Shown: one piece after another, positions 54,725 through 64,000 of the stretch
Layout of the letters: every line of letters begins with the position of its first letter
Position numbering within the stretch: position 1 is the first letter of the stretch
Source of the DNA: Hyphomonas johnsonii MHS-2
GTDB taxonomy: Bacteria > Pseudomonadota > Alphaproteobacteria > Caulobacterales > Hyphomonadaceae
Reading direction: 5' to 3'
Length of the DNA: 64,000 nt
Assembly: GCF_000685275.1 (NCBI RefSeq)
Contig: NZ_ARYK01000009.1
Span: forward strand, 1 to 64,000
Notes under the pieces: model-generated
Databases searched by the model: none
Seen by the model: only the letters and a program-made list of their open reading frames with translations
Told to the model about the DNA's origin: nothing
Program-made: the position numbers and the translations under genes

Positions 54725-56629
54725 ATGATCAAAAGCCTACTCATCGCCAATCGGGGCGAAATCGCCTGCCGCATCATGGCCACCTGCCGTGACCTAGGCA
54801 TTCGCACCATCGCCGTCTATTCCGATGCTGACGCCGCCGCGAAACACGTTCGCGAGGCCGACGAGGCCGTGCATATCGGCCCGGCCCCTGCTGCCGACAG
54901 CTATCTGCGGGCCGATCGCATCCTCGCCGCCGCCAAGGCGGCCGGTGCGGACGCTATCCATCCCGGCTACGGCTTCCTCTCGGAGAATGCCGAATTCGCC
55001 GAGGATGTTCGCAATGCCGGCCTTGTCTGGGTCGGCCCGCCGCCCGGGGCGATTCGCTCGATGGGCCTGAAGGATGAAGCCAAGCGCATTGCGGAAGAGG
55101 CGGGCGTGCCCGTGCTGCCCGGCTATCGCGGCGAGGCGCAGGACCTGAAGACACTGACAGCAGCCGCAAAGGACGTGGGCTACCCATTGCTCATCAAGGC
55201 GATCGCTGGCGGTGGCGGGCGCGGCATTCGCCTCGTCACCAAGGCCTCCGCGCTGAAGGACGAACTTGAAAGCGCGGTCCGTGAAGCGACCAACGCATTC
55301 GGCGATGGCCGCGTCATGCTGGAAAAACTGGTCGAACAACCCCGTCATATCGAAGTCCAGGTCTTCGGTGACAGCCACGGCAACGTGGTCCACCTGTTCG
55401 AGCGCGACTGCTCGCTCCAGCGTCGCCGCCAGAAAGTGCTGGAAGAGGCCCCCGCACCCGGCATGCCGGATGACGTGCGCGCCGCCATGACGGATGCCGC
55501 CGTGAAACTGGCCGCCGCCGTCAAGTACGAAGGGGCAGGGACGGTGGAGTTCATCGTCGATGGCAGCCGCCCGCTCAGCGTCGACAGCTTCTGGTTCCTC
55601 GAAATGAACACTCGGCTGCAGGTCGAACACCCTGTCACCGAGATGGTCACCGGAACAGATCTCGTCGAATGGCAGCTGCACGTCGCCAGCGGCGGCGAAC
55701 TGCCTCTCGCGCAGGACGAGATCACGCTTCGCGGGCATGCCATCGAAGCGCGCATCTGCGCCGAAGACCCGTCCGAAGGCTTCCGCCCCGGCGCGGGCCT
55801 GATCCTCGAATTCGGCCTTCTGGAGCCGATTGATGGTGAACTCATCCGCTGGGACACCGGCTTTGAAACCGGAGATCGCGTGCCCTCTGCTTACGATTCC
55901 ATGATCGCCAAGCTGATCGTCTCGGGCGACGACCGGGATGAGGCCGTCGACCGCCTGATCGACACGCTTGCCCACACGCAGCTTGTCGGCGTGCCATCGA
56001 ATGCCGGTTTCCTGCGCCGCTGCGCCATGTCGGATGCCTTCCGGGACGCGACCCATCATGTGAACTGGATTGCCGAGCAGGGTGACGCGCTCACCGCTGC
56101 GCCGGACGAACACGAACTGGCCTCGATCCTCGCCGTCAGCGACATCCAGCTCGACGCCCCCGGCGCCGCCCAGCCCTGGGACGTCAAGGACGGCTGGCGC
56201 ATGAATGCTTTACCCATGCACAAGGCTGCCGTGGCTGTCGGCGGCGATGCCGACTGGATCGACCCCGACGCCTTCGACCTGCCCGAAGACATCCCGCTGC
56301 CCTACGTTACCGACCTCTCCCCCCGCCGCTACGCCGTCACCACGGCAGGCGACAGCGTACTGGTCGAGGTGCCGGACTATGACGCCGATGTTGAAGCGCT
56401 GCTTGGCGGCGATGCCGTGAAGGCCCCGATGCCCGGCAAGATCATCGCGATGAACGTGAAAGCGGGCGATACGGTCACCCACGGCCAGACGCTCGCCGTC
56501 ATGGAAGCCATGAAGATGGAACACTCACTGGCCGCGCCGCGCGACGGCGTGGTGAAATCCGTCTCCGGCACAGTCGGCGAACAGGTCGCCGATGGTGTGG
56601 TCCTGGTGCAGCTGGTGGAGGAGGCCTAA
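54725..56629 (+). CDS. mccA: 3-Methylcrotonyl-CoA carboxylase alpha (biotin) subunit
   Basis: The 634-residue biotin carboxylase/carrier subunit of MCC (EC 6.4.1.4), partner of MccB. Order: biotin carboxylase N-domain (IKSLLIANRGEIACRIMAT), ATP-grasp with KAIAGGGGRGIR near residue 160, FLEMNTRLQVEHPVTEMV near 290, a BT linker, and the biotinyl domain with the modified lysine in VMEAMKMEHS near residue 600. MEHS is the MCC-type sequence, in contrast to MQNI in pccA. The start is taken at 54725; an in-frame extension to 54344 reads through antisense sequence. The stop overlaps gltX by 4 bases. Confidence 0.92.
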   Translation: MIKSLLIANRGEIACRIMATCRDLGIRTIAVYSDADAAAKHVREADEAVHIGPAPAADSYLRADRILAAAKAAGADAIHPGYGFLSENAEFAEDVRNAGLVWVGPPPGAIRSMGLKDEAKRIAEEAGVPVLPGYRGEAQDLKTLTAAAKDVGYPLLIKAIAGGGGRGIRLVTKASALKDELESAVREATNAFGDGRVMLEKLVEQPRHIEVQVFGDSHGNVVHLFERDCSLQRRRQKVLEEAPAPGMPDDVRAAMTDAAVKLAAAVKYEGAGTVEFIVDGSRPLSVDSFWFLEMNTRLQVEHPVTEMVTGTDLVEWQLHVASGGELPLAQDEITLRGHAIEARICAEDPSEGFRPGAGLILEFGLLEPIDGELIRWDTGFETGDRVPSAYDSMIAKLIVSGDDRDEAVDRLIDTLAHTQLVGVPSNAGFLRRCAMSDAFRDATHHVNWIAEQGDALTAAPDEHELASILAVSDIQLDAPGAAQPWDVKDGWRMNALPMHKAAVAVGGDADWIDPDAFDLPEDIPLPYVTDLSPRRYAVTTAGDSVLVEVPDYDADVEALLGGDAVKAPMPGKIIAMNVKAGDTVTHGQTLAVMEAMKMEHSLAAPRDGVVKSVSGTVGEQVADGVVLVQLVEEA

Positions 56630-57969
56630 GCCGCCTTCAGCCGTTTGAACGCCCGCTCGCGCCCGATCAGCGGCATCAGGCTTGCCATGTCAGGCCCATG
56701 TTCCTGACCGGTCAGCGCCTTGCGCAGGGTCATGAAAAGGGCCTTGCCCTTGCGCCCCGTCGCGGCCTTCACGGCATTGGTCCACTCGCTCCAGGTCTCG
56801 GCGGTCAGGTCGCCGGCCGGCAACAGGTCAGCCGCCTGCAGCACGAAGTCCCTGTCCTCGGCATCGACCAGCGGTGGCACGTCACCGAACACGGTCCCGA
56901 CCCAGGCCTTTACCTCCGGCAGCAGGGAACAGTTCTGGCGCACGACGGTCCAGAACGCCTCGTCGGCCGCTTTCGGGTCGATCGCCGTCAACCGGTCCTT
57001 CACCGCATCAAATGGCAAGCCGTGCAGAATGGTCGCGTTCAGCGACAGGAGGTCCGCCTCGTCAAACCGGGCTGGCGCCCGGCCGATCTTGGCGAAATCG
57101 AATTCCCTGGCCAGTTCGTCGAGGCTCGTGCGCGCCTCGACATTGTCCGACGTGCCGATCTTGGCCAGCAGGCTGGTAATCGCCATCGGCTCATAGCCCT
57201 GCGCGCGCAGTTCGCCCATCGACAGCGAGCCAAGCCGTTTCGACAGGCCCTGTCCGTCAGCGCCGATCAGCAGCGGCGTATGCGCCATCTGCGGCGCCGT
57301 ACCGCCCAGCGCGTGGAAGATCTCGATCTGCGCGCCGGAATTGGTGACATGGTCCTCGCCGCGCACGACATGCGTGATACCGGCGTCAATATCGTCCACC
57401 ACCGAAGGCAGCGTGTAGAGATAGCTGCCGTCCTCGCGGATCAGCACGGGGTCTGACAGGCTCGATGTGTCGATGCTCTGTGGCCCGCGCACCAGGTCGT
57501 CCCAGTCCACCCGGTTGCCGGACAGCTTGAAGCGCCAGTGCGGTTTCACGCCATCGGCTTCCAGCTTGGCTTTCTCGGCGTCGCTCAGGTCCAGCGAAGC
57601 GCGGTCATAGACGGGTGGACGCCCGCGCGAGAGGGCGATCTTGCGCTTGCGCTCCAACTCGTCGGCGCTCTCATAGGCTGCATAGAGCAGGCCCATCTCC
57701 TTCAGGCGAGCGGCGGCCTTGTCATATTCGGCAAACCGGTCCGACTGGCTGAACGTGTCGGCCCAGACAAGGCCCAGCCATGTCAGGTCCTCGCGCAGGC
57801 CGTCTTCATAGGCCTTGGTCGAGCGTTCGACGTCCGTATCGTCGATGCGCAGGATGAATTTCCCACCCTGCGCCTGCGCAAACAGCCAGTTGATCAGGGC
57901 CGTTCGCACGTTTCCGACGTGCAGGCGTCCTGTCGGCGATGGGGCAAAGCGGACAATTGGGTGGGTCAT
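56626..57969 (-). CDS. gltX: Glutamyl-tRNA synthetase
   Basis: Charges tRNA-Glu, and perhaps tRNA-Gln (EC 6.1.1.17). This class I synthetase of 447 residues has the HIGH-type sequence VRFAPSPTGRLHVGNVRTAL, FILRIDDTDVERS, the GEDHVTNSGAQIEIF segment, and the KMSKS-type loop QGLSKRLGSLSM. The length is slightly short for GltX (about 465). Alphaproteobacteria commonly carry two paralogues, and the second is not in the window. Start 57969 is used; a start at 58020 would add 17 residues before the HIGH module. Confidence 0.95.
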   Translation of the reverse strand: MTHPIVRFAPSPTGRLHVGNVRTALINWLFAQAQGGKFILRIDDTDVERSTKAYEDGLREDLTWLGLVWADTFSQSDRFAEYDKAAARLKEMGLLYAAYESADELERKRKIALSRGRPPVYDRASLDLSDAEKAKLEADGVKPHWRFKLSGNRVDWDDLVRGPQSIDTSSLSDPVLIREDGSYLYTLPSVVDDIDAGITHVVRGEDHVTNSGAQIEIFHALGGTAPQMAHTPLLIGADGQGLSKRLGSLSMGELRAQGYEPMAITSLLAKIGTSDNVEARTSLDELAREFDFAKIGRAPARFDEADLLSLNATILHGLPFDAVKDRLTAIDPKAADEAFWTVVRQNCSLLPEVKAWVGTVFGDVPPLVDAEDRDFVLQAADLLPAGDLTAETWSEWTNAVKAATGRKGKALFMTLRKALTGQEHGPDMASLMPLIGRERAFKRLKAA

Positions 57970-58104
57970 GGGCGTTGTTTTCCAGTCAGGTGAAGCCGCT
58001 TTCGACATCAAATTACTCAAAAAGCCAAGGCATAGGCGTCACAATCTTGCTATTGTTTATGCTAATCATGGGCCTCCAAGCGAGTCGCCCGAAGGAGCAT
58101 GGAC

Positions 58105-58911
58105 ATGAAATTAGGCTGGTATGCTGCCGCTGCTGTATTGCTGGCCGCCTGTGGGCAGGCAAACAACGCGCCGCAGGAGAGCGATATTGTCGAAATAGAC
58201 GACGCAACCCTCGACGAAGCGCCGGCGCTGGCCCGCGAATACGTCCCGCCCGACTATTCCAAGATCACGAGCTATGGCGACGACTGGTATCTCAGCCCCG
58301 GCTGGCCCGGCGAGTACCCGGCCGGTTTCGTGATCCTCGACGCTGACGTCACGGTCGACGGGCGCACAGCCCCCGACCACACCAAGCCGCAGGACAAGGC
58401 CTGCAGCCTGCCGCAATTTGCCAATTACCAGCTCTGGAACAACAAGCGTGTCGCGGCAGACGAACTGGAATTCTTCGTCGCGACGAAGACCTTTCCGGTC
58501 ACCCTGACCCAGGATGCCAACGTGGAATATGTCAGCGACGCCGGCATGCAGGTGCTGGAAATGAAGCGCGGCGACCAGTTGACCTACCTTCGCTATCTCG
58601 GTGAGGGCTTCGCGATCCTGTCACGCGACGGCACTGAATATGACATCAACGAAGCCGAGCTGATGGATATTTCCGATATTCGCGACAGCAAGGGCGAGGA
58701 GGATGAGTGGATCCGCGTCACCTGCGGTGACGGCACGCGGGCCTGGCTGCTCTATGATGACGTGATCGCCGAGCCCGGCATCGTGCCTTCGCCGATCACC
58801 GGCTATGGCGATGCTGCCGACATCCTGCCCGATCAGGTCGAGGCGATCCGGGCCGAGGCTGAGGCCAATGCGGCTGCGGCGGCCGCCATGGCGGACGAGC
58901 CGTTCGAATAG
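58105..58911 (+). CDS. Lipoprotein of unknown function
   Basis: A 268-residue protein with a lipoprotein signal whose lipobox LAAC places Cys16 at the mature end. The mature part is acidic, with YVPPDYSKITSYGDDWYLSP, a repeated-looking beta-rich middle, and an Ala/Glu-rich C-terminal helix. ATG at 58105 has AAGGAG at 7 bases; ATG at 58099 leaves only one base from the same site. Function not recognised. Confidence 0.7.
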   Translation: MKLGWYAAAAVLLAACGQANNAPQESDIVEIDDATLDEAPALAREYVPPDYSKITSYGDDWYLSPGWPGEYPAGFVILDADVTVDGRTAPDHTKPQDKACSLPQFANYQLWNNKRVAADELEFFVATKTFPVTLTQDANVEYVSDAGMQVLEMKRGDQLTYLRYLGEGFAILSRDGTEYDINEAELMDISDIRDSKGEEDEWIRVTCGDGTRAWLLYDDVIAEPGIVPSPITGYGDAADILPDQVEAIRAEAEANAAAAAAMADEPFE

Positions 58912-58913
58912 GT

Positions 58914-60152
58914 TCAGGTGTGCGGCACCGGAACGCGCTCAATCGCAATGGCTGACAGCTGTGGCTGCAGCGCCAGCATCAGTGCGCTGGCCGCTAGGGT
59001 GTAGGCGCCCATGAACAGCAGCTGGAGCGGGAATCCAATCCCCAGGTCGATCAGGTATCCGGTGACCAGCGGGGAAACCGCCGACGCCCCCACGACGATG
59101 GCAAAGGTCAGCGCGCGAATTTCGCCCAGGAATTTCGGTCCGAACAGTTCCGGCCACAAGGCGCCGGCGATTGCCCCGTCAAACCCGGCGGTGATACCGA
59201 TCAGGATCATCATCGGAAGCACGATCCAGAAGCCGTCCACCTGTGAAACGCCGATCAGGGCCAGCGCCATCGGGACCAGATAGACAGGCAGCAGACGGTG
59301 CGCGCTGAACCGGTCGATCAGGCCGCCGCAGAGCAGCGAAGAGGCGACCTGGACCAGTGCGAAAACCGAGAAGGTCGCCGCATAATTGGCCGAGTCCCAG
59401 TGCTTCACGTCCATCAGGTGCAATTGGTGGAACAGCAGGCTGGTCAGCATGAAGGACGGGCAGAGCACGCCCGCCAGCAAGATCCAGAAGGCTGGTGATC
59501 GCAGAACCTGTGCGCGTCGCCAGCTCCGCTTTTCGCTTTGCATGTCTGCGTCCGGCGTGCTCGCCACGCCTGACGGCACGCGTTCGTGCGACAACAGCAC
59601 GAACAGGACCGGCACCGCCACCAGCAGCATCACGGCCGCTGCGAGAATCCACAGCTGGCGATACCCGAACATGGCCATCACCGTCACGGCCAGCGCTGGT
59701 GTCGACGCGATACCGGCGGCATAGCCGAGTGAGACGATGCTGATTGCCCGGCCACGCCTGGCTTCGAACCAGCGGCCCGTCGCTGTCATCGCCACCTGGC
59801 TCATCATGCCCTGTCCGAACAGGCGCAGCGCCAGGAAGGCAAAGAACAGCATCCACACCGCCTGCACCATGGCCATCAGCAGGCAGGCGGCGGCCAACCC
59901 GCATGCCGTGATGATGGCCGCCGTGCGGGTCGTCACCCGGTCCACGATACGCCCGAATTCCAAAAGGATGATCGCGCTCGCGGTTGTCGCCAGCGCATAG
60001 ACGAGGCCGATGCCGCCATGATTGAGGCCGAACCGCTCCATCAGGTCGGTATTCGACAGCGAGATGAAATAGGTCTGGCCGAAGCTCGATGCCAGCGTCA
60101 GCAGGAACCCTGCCAGCAGCCACCGCGCTTCGACGCGCAGGAAATTGAACAT
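58914..60152 (-). CDS. MFS transporter
   Basis: A 412-residue permease with about 12 hydrophobic helices. The loop RIVDRVTTRTAAIITACGL near residue 67, MLFFAFLALRLFGQGMMSQVAM near residue 105 and the C-half counterpart GLIDRFSAHRLLPVYLVP support the family and resemble oxalate/monocarboxylate-type carriers. Substrate unknown. It begins opposite to the lipoprotein and ends 2 bases from its stop. Start 60152. Confidence 0.85.
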   Translation of the reverse strand: MFNFLRVEARWLLAGFLLTLASSFGQTYFISLSNTDLMERFGLNHGGIGLVYALATTASAIILLEFGRIVDRVTTRTAAIITACGLAAACLLMAMVQAVWMLFFAFLALRLFGQGMMSQVAMTATGRWFEARRGRAISIVSLGYAAGIASTPALAVTVMAMFGYRQLWILAAAVMLLVAVPVLFVLLSHERVPSGVASTPDADMQSEKRSWRRAQVLRSPAFWILLAGVLCPSFMLTSLLFHQLHLMDVKHWDSANYAATFSVFALVQVASSLLCGGLIDRFSAHRLLPVYLVPMALALIGVSQVDGFWIVLPMMILIGITAGFDGAIAGALWPELFGPKFLGEIRALTFAIVVGASAVSPLVTGYLIDLGIGFPLQLLFMGAYTLAASALMLALQPQLSAIAIERVPVPHT

Positions 60153-60231
60153 GCTCAGGGCACCTTTGATCCGGTGAGTTATAGGCCGGTCAATCCATAG
60201 TAGTGAAGGGGGTGCGCTGAAACGGGGGCTT

Positions 60232-61890
60232 TCAGTCGTCCCGGAACCGGTTCGTGATCGGATAGCGCCGGTCGCGGCCGAAATTCTTGCCGCCGACTTT
60301 CACCCCTGGCGGCGCCTGACGCCGCTTGTATTCCGCGATGTAAAGCAGATGCTCGATGCGGCGCACGATTGTCGCGTCATGGCCCCGCGCCACGATGTCG
60401 TCGACATCCTCTTCCTGGTCCACGAGCCCACGCAATATGTCGTCCAGGACCTCGTACGGCGGCAGGTTGTCATCGTCGCGCTGGTCTTCGCGCAGTTCGG
60501 CCGAGGGGGGCTTGGTGATGATCCGTTCGGGTATGACCTCTCCACCCGGCCCCAGCGCGCCGCGCGGTATGGCCGTGTTGCGCCATTTCGCCAGCTCGAA
60601 CACTTCGGTCTTGTAGAAATCCTTGAGCGCATTGTAGCCGCCGCACATGTCACCGTACAACGTTGCATAGCCGACCGCCATTTCGCTCTTGTTGCCCGTC
60701 GTCACCACCATGTGGCCGAACTTGTTGGACAGTGCCATCAGCGTCACCGCCCGCAGGCGCGACTGGATGTTCTCCTCGGTCGTGTCCGGCTGTGTCCTGG
60801 CGAACTGTTCGCTGAGCATTTCGTCCAGCGCATCGACACCTGGACGGATGTTGATGATGTCATACCTGCAGCCCAGCATCTTCGCGCAGGCCTTGGCATC
60901 GTCCAGGCTGTCACTGCTGGTGTATTTCGACGGCATCATCACGCACCACACGCGCTCTGCGCCCAGCGCGTCCACCGCCATCGCCGCCGTCAGCGCCGAG
61001 TCGATTCCGCCGCTCATGCCCAGCACCACGCCCGGGAACCGGTTCTTGTTGACATAGTCGCCCAGCGCCAGCACCGCCGCGCGATATTCCGCCTCCCAGC
61101 CCGTGGTCAGCGTGGCGACGGCATCAGAGCTGAAACGGTGCGTTTTCGCGTCATAGGTCACTAGCGCCGTGCCGGTCTCGAAGTCGCCCATCAGCTGGTG
61201 TTCGGTCCCGTCATGGTCGACCGCATAGCTCGATCCGTCGAAGACCAGTTCGTCCTGTCCGCCCACCTGGTTGACGAACAGGTAGGGCACGCCGGTCTTG
61301 CGCCAGGCCGAGAAGGTGGTGTGGCGTTCCGTCTGAACCGCGCGGCGCCAGGGTGAGCCATTCGGCACGATCAGCATCTCTGCCCCTGCTTCATGCAGTG
61401 CCGACGGCACGCGCGGGAACCAGATGTCCTCGCAGATCGCGACGCCGACGCGGATGCCGTTGAACGTGAACACCGGCATTTCGCCCGTGCCAGGGTCGAA
61501 GATCCGCTTTTCGTCGAACACGCCGTAATTTGGCAGTTCGCGCTTGTCATAGCGGCCGGCGATCTGCCCGTCCTGCAACAGGACGCAGGCATTGTGCAGC
61601 TTGCCGTCAGCGGCCCAGGGTGACCCGATCAGCACGGCCGGCCCGCCCGCCGTCTCTTCGCCCAGCAATTCCACTGCCGCCATGGACAGTTCAACCGCCG
61701 AGGGCTTCAGCACCAGGTCTTCCGCCGGATAGCCAAGGATGAACAGTTCGCTCAGGACCAGCAGGTCGGCCCCCGCTTCCCGCGCCTCGACATAGGCTTG
61801 CCGCGCCAGTGCCAGGTTACCCTTGATGTCGCCAACCACGGGGTTCAGCTGCGCCGCGAGAATTTTCAGGTCTTTGCTCATATTGAGCAT
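60232..61890 (-). CDS. nadE: Glutamine-dependent NAD+ synthase
   Basis: Final step of NAD synthesis: amidates NaAD to NAD+ with ATP, using ammonia made from glutamine (EC 6.3.5.1). The 552-residue two-domain protein has an N-terminal nitrilase-type glutaminase with Glu in LLVLSELFILGYP, Lys in YDKRELPNYGVFDE, and Cys in VGVAICEDIWFPR. A C-terminal synthetase has the P-loop VLGMSGGIDSALTAAMAV near residue 300 and GNKSEMAVGYATLYGDMCGG. Start 61890 is taken; ATG 61881 is an alternative. Confidence 0.95.
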   Translation of the reverse strand: MLNMSKDLKILAAQLNPVVGDIKGNLALARQAYVEAREAGADLLVLSELFILGYPAEDLVLKPSAVELSMAAVELLGEETAGGPAVLIGSPWAADGKLHNACVLLQDGQIAGRYDKRELPNYGVFDEKRIFDPGTGEMPVFTFNGIRVGVAICEDIWFPRVPSALHEAGAEMLIVPNGSPWRRAVQTERHTTFSAWRKTGVPYLFVNQVGGQDELVFDGSSYAVDHDGTEHQLMGDFETGTALVTYDAKTHRFSSDAVATLTTGWEAEYRAAVLALGDYVNKNRFPGVVLGMSGGIDSALTAAMAVDALGAERVWCVMMPSKYTSSDSLDDAKACAKMLGCRYDIINIRPGVDALDEMLSEQFARTQPDTTEENIQSRLRAVTLMALSNKFGHMVVTTGNKSEMAVGYATLYGDMCGGYNALKDFYKTEVFELAKWRNTAIPRGALGPGGEVIPERIITKPPSAELREDQRDDDNLPPYEVLDDILRGLVDQEEDVDDIVARGHDATIVRRIEHLLYIAEYKRRQAPPGVKVGGKNFGRDRRYPITNRFRDD

Positions 61891-62006
61891 TTAGGATGGC
61901 TCGCCCCTTATGTCATCCGCTTTGAGCCTGCGCCCGCCCTTCCGCATCCCGCAAACGTCGCGCATAGTCCGGGCGGAACAGGCAATTCGGCGCGCGGGTG
62001 AGCGGC

Positions 62007-63488
62007 ATGCAGACCACAATTCGCTTCCTCTTCGTCGGCCTTTGCCTCGTGCTCGCCGCTTGCGTGTCGCCGCTGCAGCGCGATCTCAACCCGCCCGAAA
62101 TGCAGGGCGTGCGCTGGGGCCTGCTCGTCACCGACATGGACGGAAACGAACTTGCCGCCATCAACCCGGACCAGCGCTTCCTGCCGGCTTCCAACACCAA
62201 ACTGTTCACCACCGCGGCCGCCTTCCGCTGGCAGGCAGACCTCGCGGCCATGCAGCCCCGCCTCGCCACCCATGTCACCCTCGAACCTGCCACAGGCGAC
62301 GCCCCGCCAAGCCTCGTTCTCCACGGCCGCGGCGACCCGCACCTCAGCGACAGCCCCGATTGCGAGACCCGCTGCCTCGCCACGCTCGCAGACGCGGTTG
62401 CGGCCACAGGCCTTGCCGCCATCACCCATGTCATCGGCGACGATACCTGGTTTCCTGACGAGCGCTGGGGCCCCGGCTGGAGCTGGGAAGACCTGCAAAG
62501 CGACTTCGGGACCGCCACCTCGGCCCTCAGTATCAATGCCAATGCGGTCACGCTCACCGTCACGCCTGGCGCGACGATCGGTGCCCCGGCAGACGTCGCC
62601 TGGGCGGACGCCGACGCAGCCTACATGATCATCAACCAGACCATCACGGCCCCGCTGGAGCCGGCAGGCGGGGATGCAGCGGACGACCCGGAAGACGATT
62701 TCGCCATCGTGCATCTTCCCGGCACGGCCACTGTGCGTGTCTCGGGCCATGTGCCGCCGGATGCGGGGCCCCGCACCTATCGCCTCGGCCTTGACGACCC
62801 CGCCCTTGCCGCCGCGACGCGCTTCAGCGCCCTGTTGCAGGCGCGCGGCATGCGCGTGGAGGGGGAGGCGCTCGCCCGGCACCGCTCGTCCACCGCCACA
62901 CCCCCACCAGACGCGGCTCTCACCTCACTCGCCCCCGAAACCCTGCCGCTTGCCGCGCTGCCGCCGCTCTCCCTTGCCGATGCACTGACCGAAATCTCGA
63001 AGGACAGCCAGAATCTCTATGCCGAAATCCTGCTGCGTCACCTTGGGCGTATCAGCGAGGACGGGACGGCCAAGGCCGGGCTCGCCCGCGTCGAGGTGCT
63101 GCTGGCCGAGGCAGGCGCTGCCCCGAACGGGTACGATTTCTTCGACGGGTCCGGCCTGTCAGTCTACAACCGCGTCAGCCCGCGGACGATCGTTGCGCTG
63201 CTGCGCCATGCCGCCACGCAGGACTGGGGCGCGGCGTGGCGCGAGACCTTGCCCATTGGCGGCGTCGACGGTTCGCTGCGTCACCGCTTCCGGGGCACGC
63301 TCCTCGAAGGGAAGATTGTCGCCAAGACCGGCACCCTCAAGGGCACCAACGCCCTCTCCGGCTACATGACCGCAGCCAGCGGCCAGACCCTGGTCTTCTC
63401 GATCATCGCCAACGACCGGCCACTGGCGGTGCCGTCAGCCGTACTGGTCATGGATGCCGCGCTCGTGAGGATCGCGGAGAGGAACTGA
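62007..63488 (+). CDS. dacB: D-Alanyl-D-alanine carboxypeptidase/endopeptidase (PBP4, S13), lipoprotein
   Basis: A 493-residue cell-wall enzyme that trims stem peptides or cuts cross-links in peptidoglycan. The three S13 motifs are present: SxxK as S62-N-T-K65 in LPASNTKLFTTAAAF, SxN as S-Q-N in SKDSQNLYAE, and KTG in VAKTGTLKGTN. A lipobox LAAC places Cys19 at the mature end, so the protein is predicted to be lipid-anchored. ATG 62007 is preferred to GTG 61998, which has no ribosome site. Confidence 0.88.
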   Translation: MQTTIRFLFVGLCLVLAACVSPLQRDLNPPEMQGVRWGLLVTDMDGNELAAINPDQRFLPASNTKLFTTAAAFRWQADLAAMQPRLATHVTLEPATGDAPPSLVLHGRGDPHLSDSPDCETRCLATLADAVAATGLAAITHVIGDDTWFPDERWGPGWSWEDLQSDFGTATSALSINANAVTLTVTPGATIGAPADVAWADADAAYMIINQTITAPLEPAGGDAADDPEDDFAIVHLPGTATVRVSGHVPPDAGPRTYRLGLDDPALAAATRFSALLQARGMRVEGEALARHRSSTATPPPDAALTSLAPETLPLAALPPLSLADALTEISKDSQNLYAEILLRHLGRISEDGTAKAGLARVEVLLAEAGAAPNGYDFFDGSGLSVYNRVSPRTIVALLRHAATQDWGAAWRETLPIGGVDGSLRHRFRGTLLEGKIVAKTGTLKGTNALSGYMTAASGQTLVFSIIANDRPLAVPSAVLVMDAALVRIAERN

Positions 63489-63539
63489 ACGTCTTCCCCA
63501 CTCGCCTGGGAAGGGGGCGACAGGTCCGGACATGAAAAA

Positions 63540-63559
63540 GCCGGCGGATATCCGCCGGC
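63540..63559 (-). terminator. Palindromic terminator of the peroxiredoxin gene
   Basis: GCCGGCGGATATCCGCCGGC is a perfect 20-base palindrome. On the minus strand it is followed by TTTTTCATG. It lies 24 bases after the stop of the minus-strand peroxiredoxin and may also slow plus-strand transcription from dacB. Confidence 0.85.
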
Positions 63560-63583
63560 CTTTGCATGTCTGGCTGGTCAGCC

Positions 63584-64000
63584 TCAGCTGGGCAGCTTGG
63601 CCTTGCGCAGGTAGGGCAGGACCGCATTGAACTTGCCGAACTTGGCCGCCGCGTCGGCGTCGTTGAGGCTCGGCGGAATGATCACGTCTTCGCCGACATT
63701 CCAGTTGGCCGGGGTGGCAACCGAATATTTTGCCGCCGTCTGCAATCCGTCGAGGGCCCGCACGACTTCAGCAAAGTTGCGGCCGACATTCATCGGGTAG
63801 GTCATCGACAGCTTCAGCTTCTTGTCCGGCCCGATGATGAAAACGACGCGCACGGTCTGGCTGTTCGCCGCCGTGGCATTGTCCGGCAGGTAGGCTTCAG
63901 CGGGCAGCATGTCGAGCGCCTTGGAAACTTCCAGGCCACGGTCAGCAATGATCGGGAATCCGGCCTTGGCCCCGGCGACCTTCTCGATGTCGCCCTTCCA
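63584..64000 (-). CDS. 1-Cys peroxiredoxin (Prx6 type), 5' end cut by window edge
   Basis: The last 138 residues of a thiol peroxidase that reduces peroxides in the cytoplasm. Family features present: RVVFIIGPDKKLKLSMTYPM, VGRNFAEVVRALDGLQ, and the Prx6-type C-terminal sequence TPANWNVGEDVIIPPSL. Prx6 proteins are about 215-220 residues, so about 75-80 residues with the peroxidatic Cys lie beyond base 64000. The start is not in view. Confidence 0.9.
   Translation of the reverse strand, partial: WKGDIEKVAGAKAGFPIIADRGLEVSKALDMLPAEAYLPDNATAANSQTVRVVFIIGPDKKLKLSMTYPMNVGRNFAEVVRALDGLQTAAKYSVATPANWNVGEDVIIPPSLNDADAAAKFGKFNAVLPYLRKAKLPS

Overview
The window reads as a chromosomal segment of a GC-rich alphaproteobacterium, most likely a member of the Hyphomonadaceae or a close Caulobacterales relative. 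The evidence is a recognisable SpmX-type muramidase-fold polarity protein, TonB-dependent receptors and TorF-type porins, complete histidine and leucine catabolic gene sets, and hybrid histidine kinases. No phage, insertion sequence, integrase or CRISPR array was seen. One tRNA gene is present, tRNA-Leu(GAG).

Layout. 1-11.6 kb is housekeeping: alanine dehydrogenase (cut by the left edge), a CPA2-type antiporter, a TorF-like porin, an SDR, a DUF2157 membrane protein, propionyl-CoA carboxylase alpha, three consecutive DUF805 proteins and lipB. 11.7-19.4 kb holds tRNA-Leu and the complete five-step hut pathway in two divergent arms: hutF-hutC on the plus strand and hutI-hutH-hutG-hutU on the minus strand, with a HutC-like operator between them. 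19.5-38.1 kb is an accessory catabolic region, less GC-rich between genes. It carries a VOC protein, a CaiB-type CoA-transferase, an acyl-CoA ligase, MarR and IclR regulators, a spinster-like MFS transporter, a dimeric alpha-beta barrel protein, three SnoaL-like paralogues, an SDR, an alpha/beta hydrolase, a GST, a WrbA-type quinone reductase, a secreted sugar-dehydrogenase/cytochrome c fusion, a TonB receptor and an M19 dipeptidase-like lipoprotein. Four copies of one 15-bp inverted repeat, GTCAA-N5-TTGAC (one copy has a single mismatch), lie upstream of its transcription units. This points to a regulon for uptake and breakdown of an organic substrate I cannot name.

38.3-42.6 kb has small envelope-related genes, a PRC-barrel protein, MgtE and spmX. 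spmX has a near-consensus sigma-54 promoter, as expected if it is TacA-controlled as in Caulobacter. 42.7-56.6 kb is a dispersed leucine/isovalerate (liu) cluster: ivd, mccB, a methylglutaconyl-CoA hydratase and mccA. Between these lie a hybrid kinase, a cNMP-domain patatin, an AT-richer Panacea (SocA-like) pair resembling a toxin-antitoxin module, an EF-hand protein, a flavodoxin-fold oxidoreductase and DUF817. 56.6-64 kb is housekeeping again: gltX, a lipoprotein, an MFS transporter, nadE, a PBP4-type carboxypeptidase and a 1-Cys peroxiredoxin cut by the right edge.

Genes working together. The hut genes convert histidine to glutamate, formate and ammonia under HutC. The liu genes turn isovaleryl-CoA into HMG-CoA; the HMG-CoA lyase is not in the window. 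PccA would serve propionyl-CoA removal with a PccB encoded elsewhere. In the accessory region the TonB receptor, MFS carrier, CoA ligase/transferase and redox enzymes form a plausible uptake-activation-degradation set.
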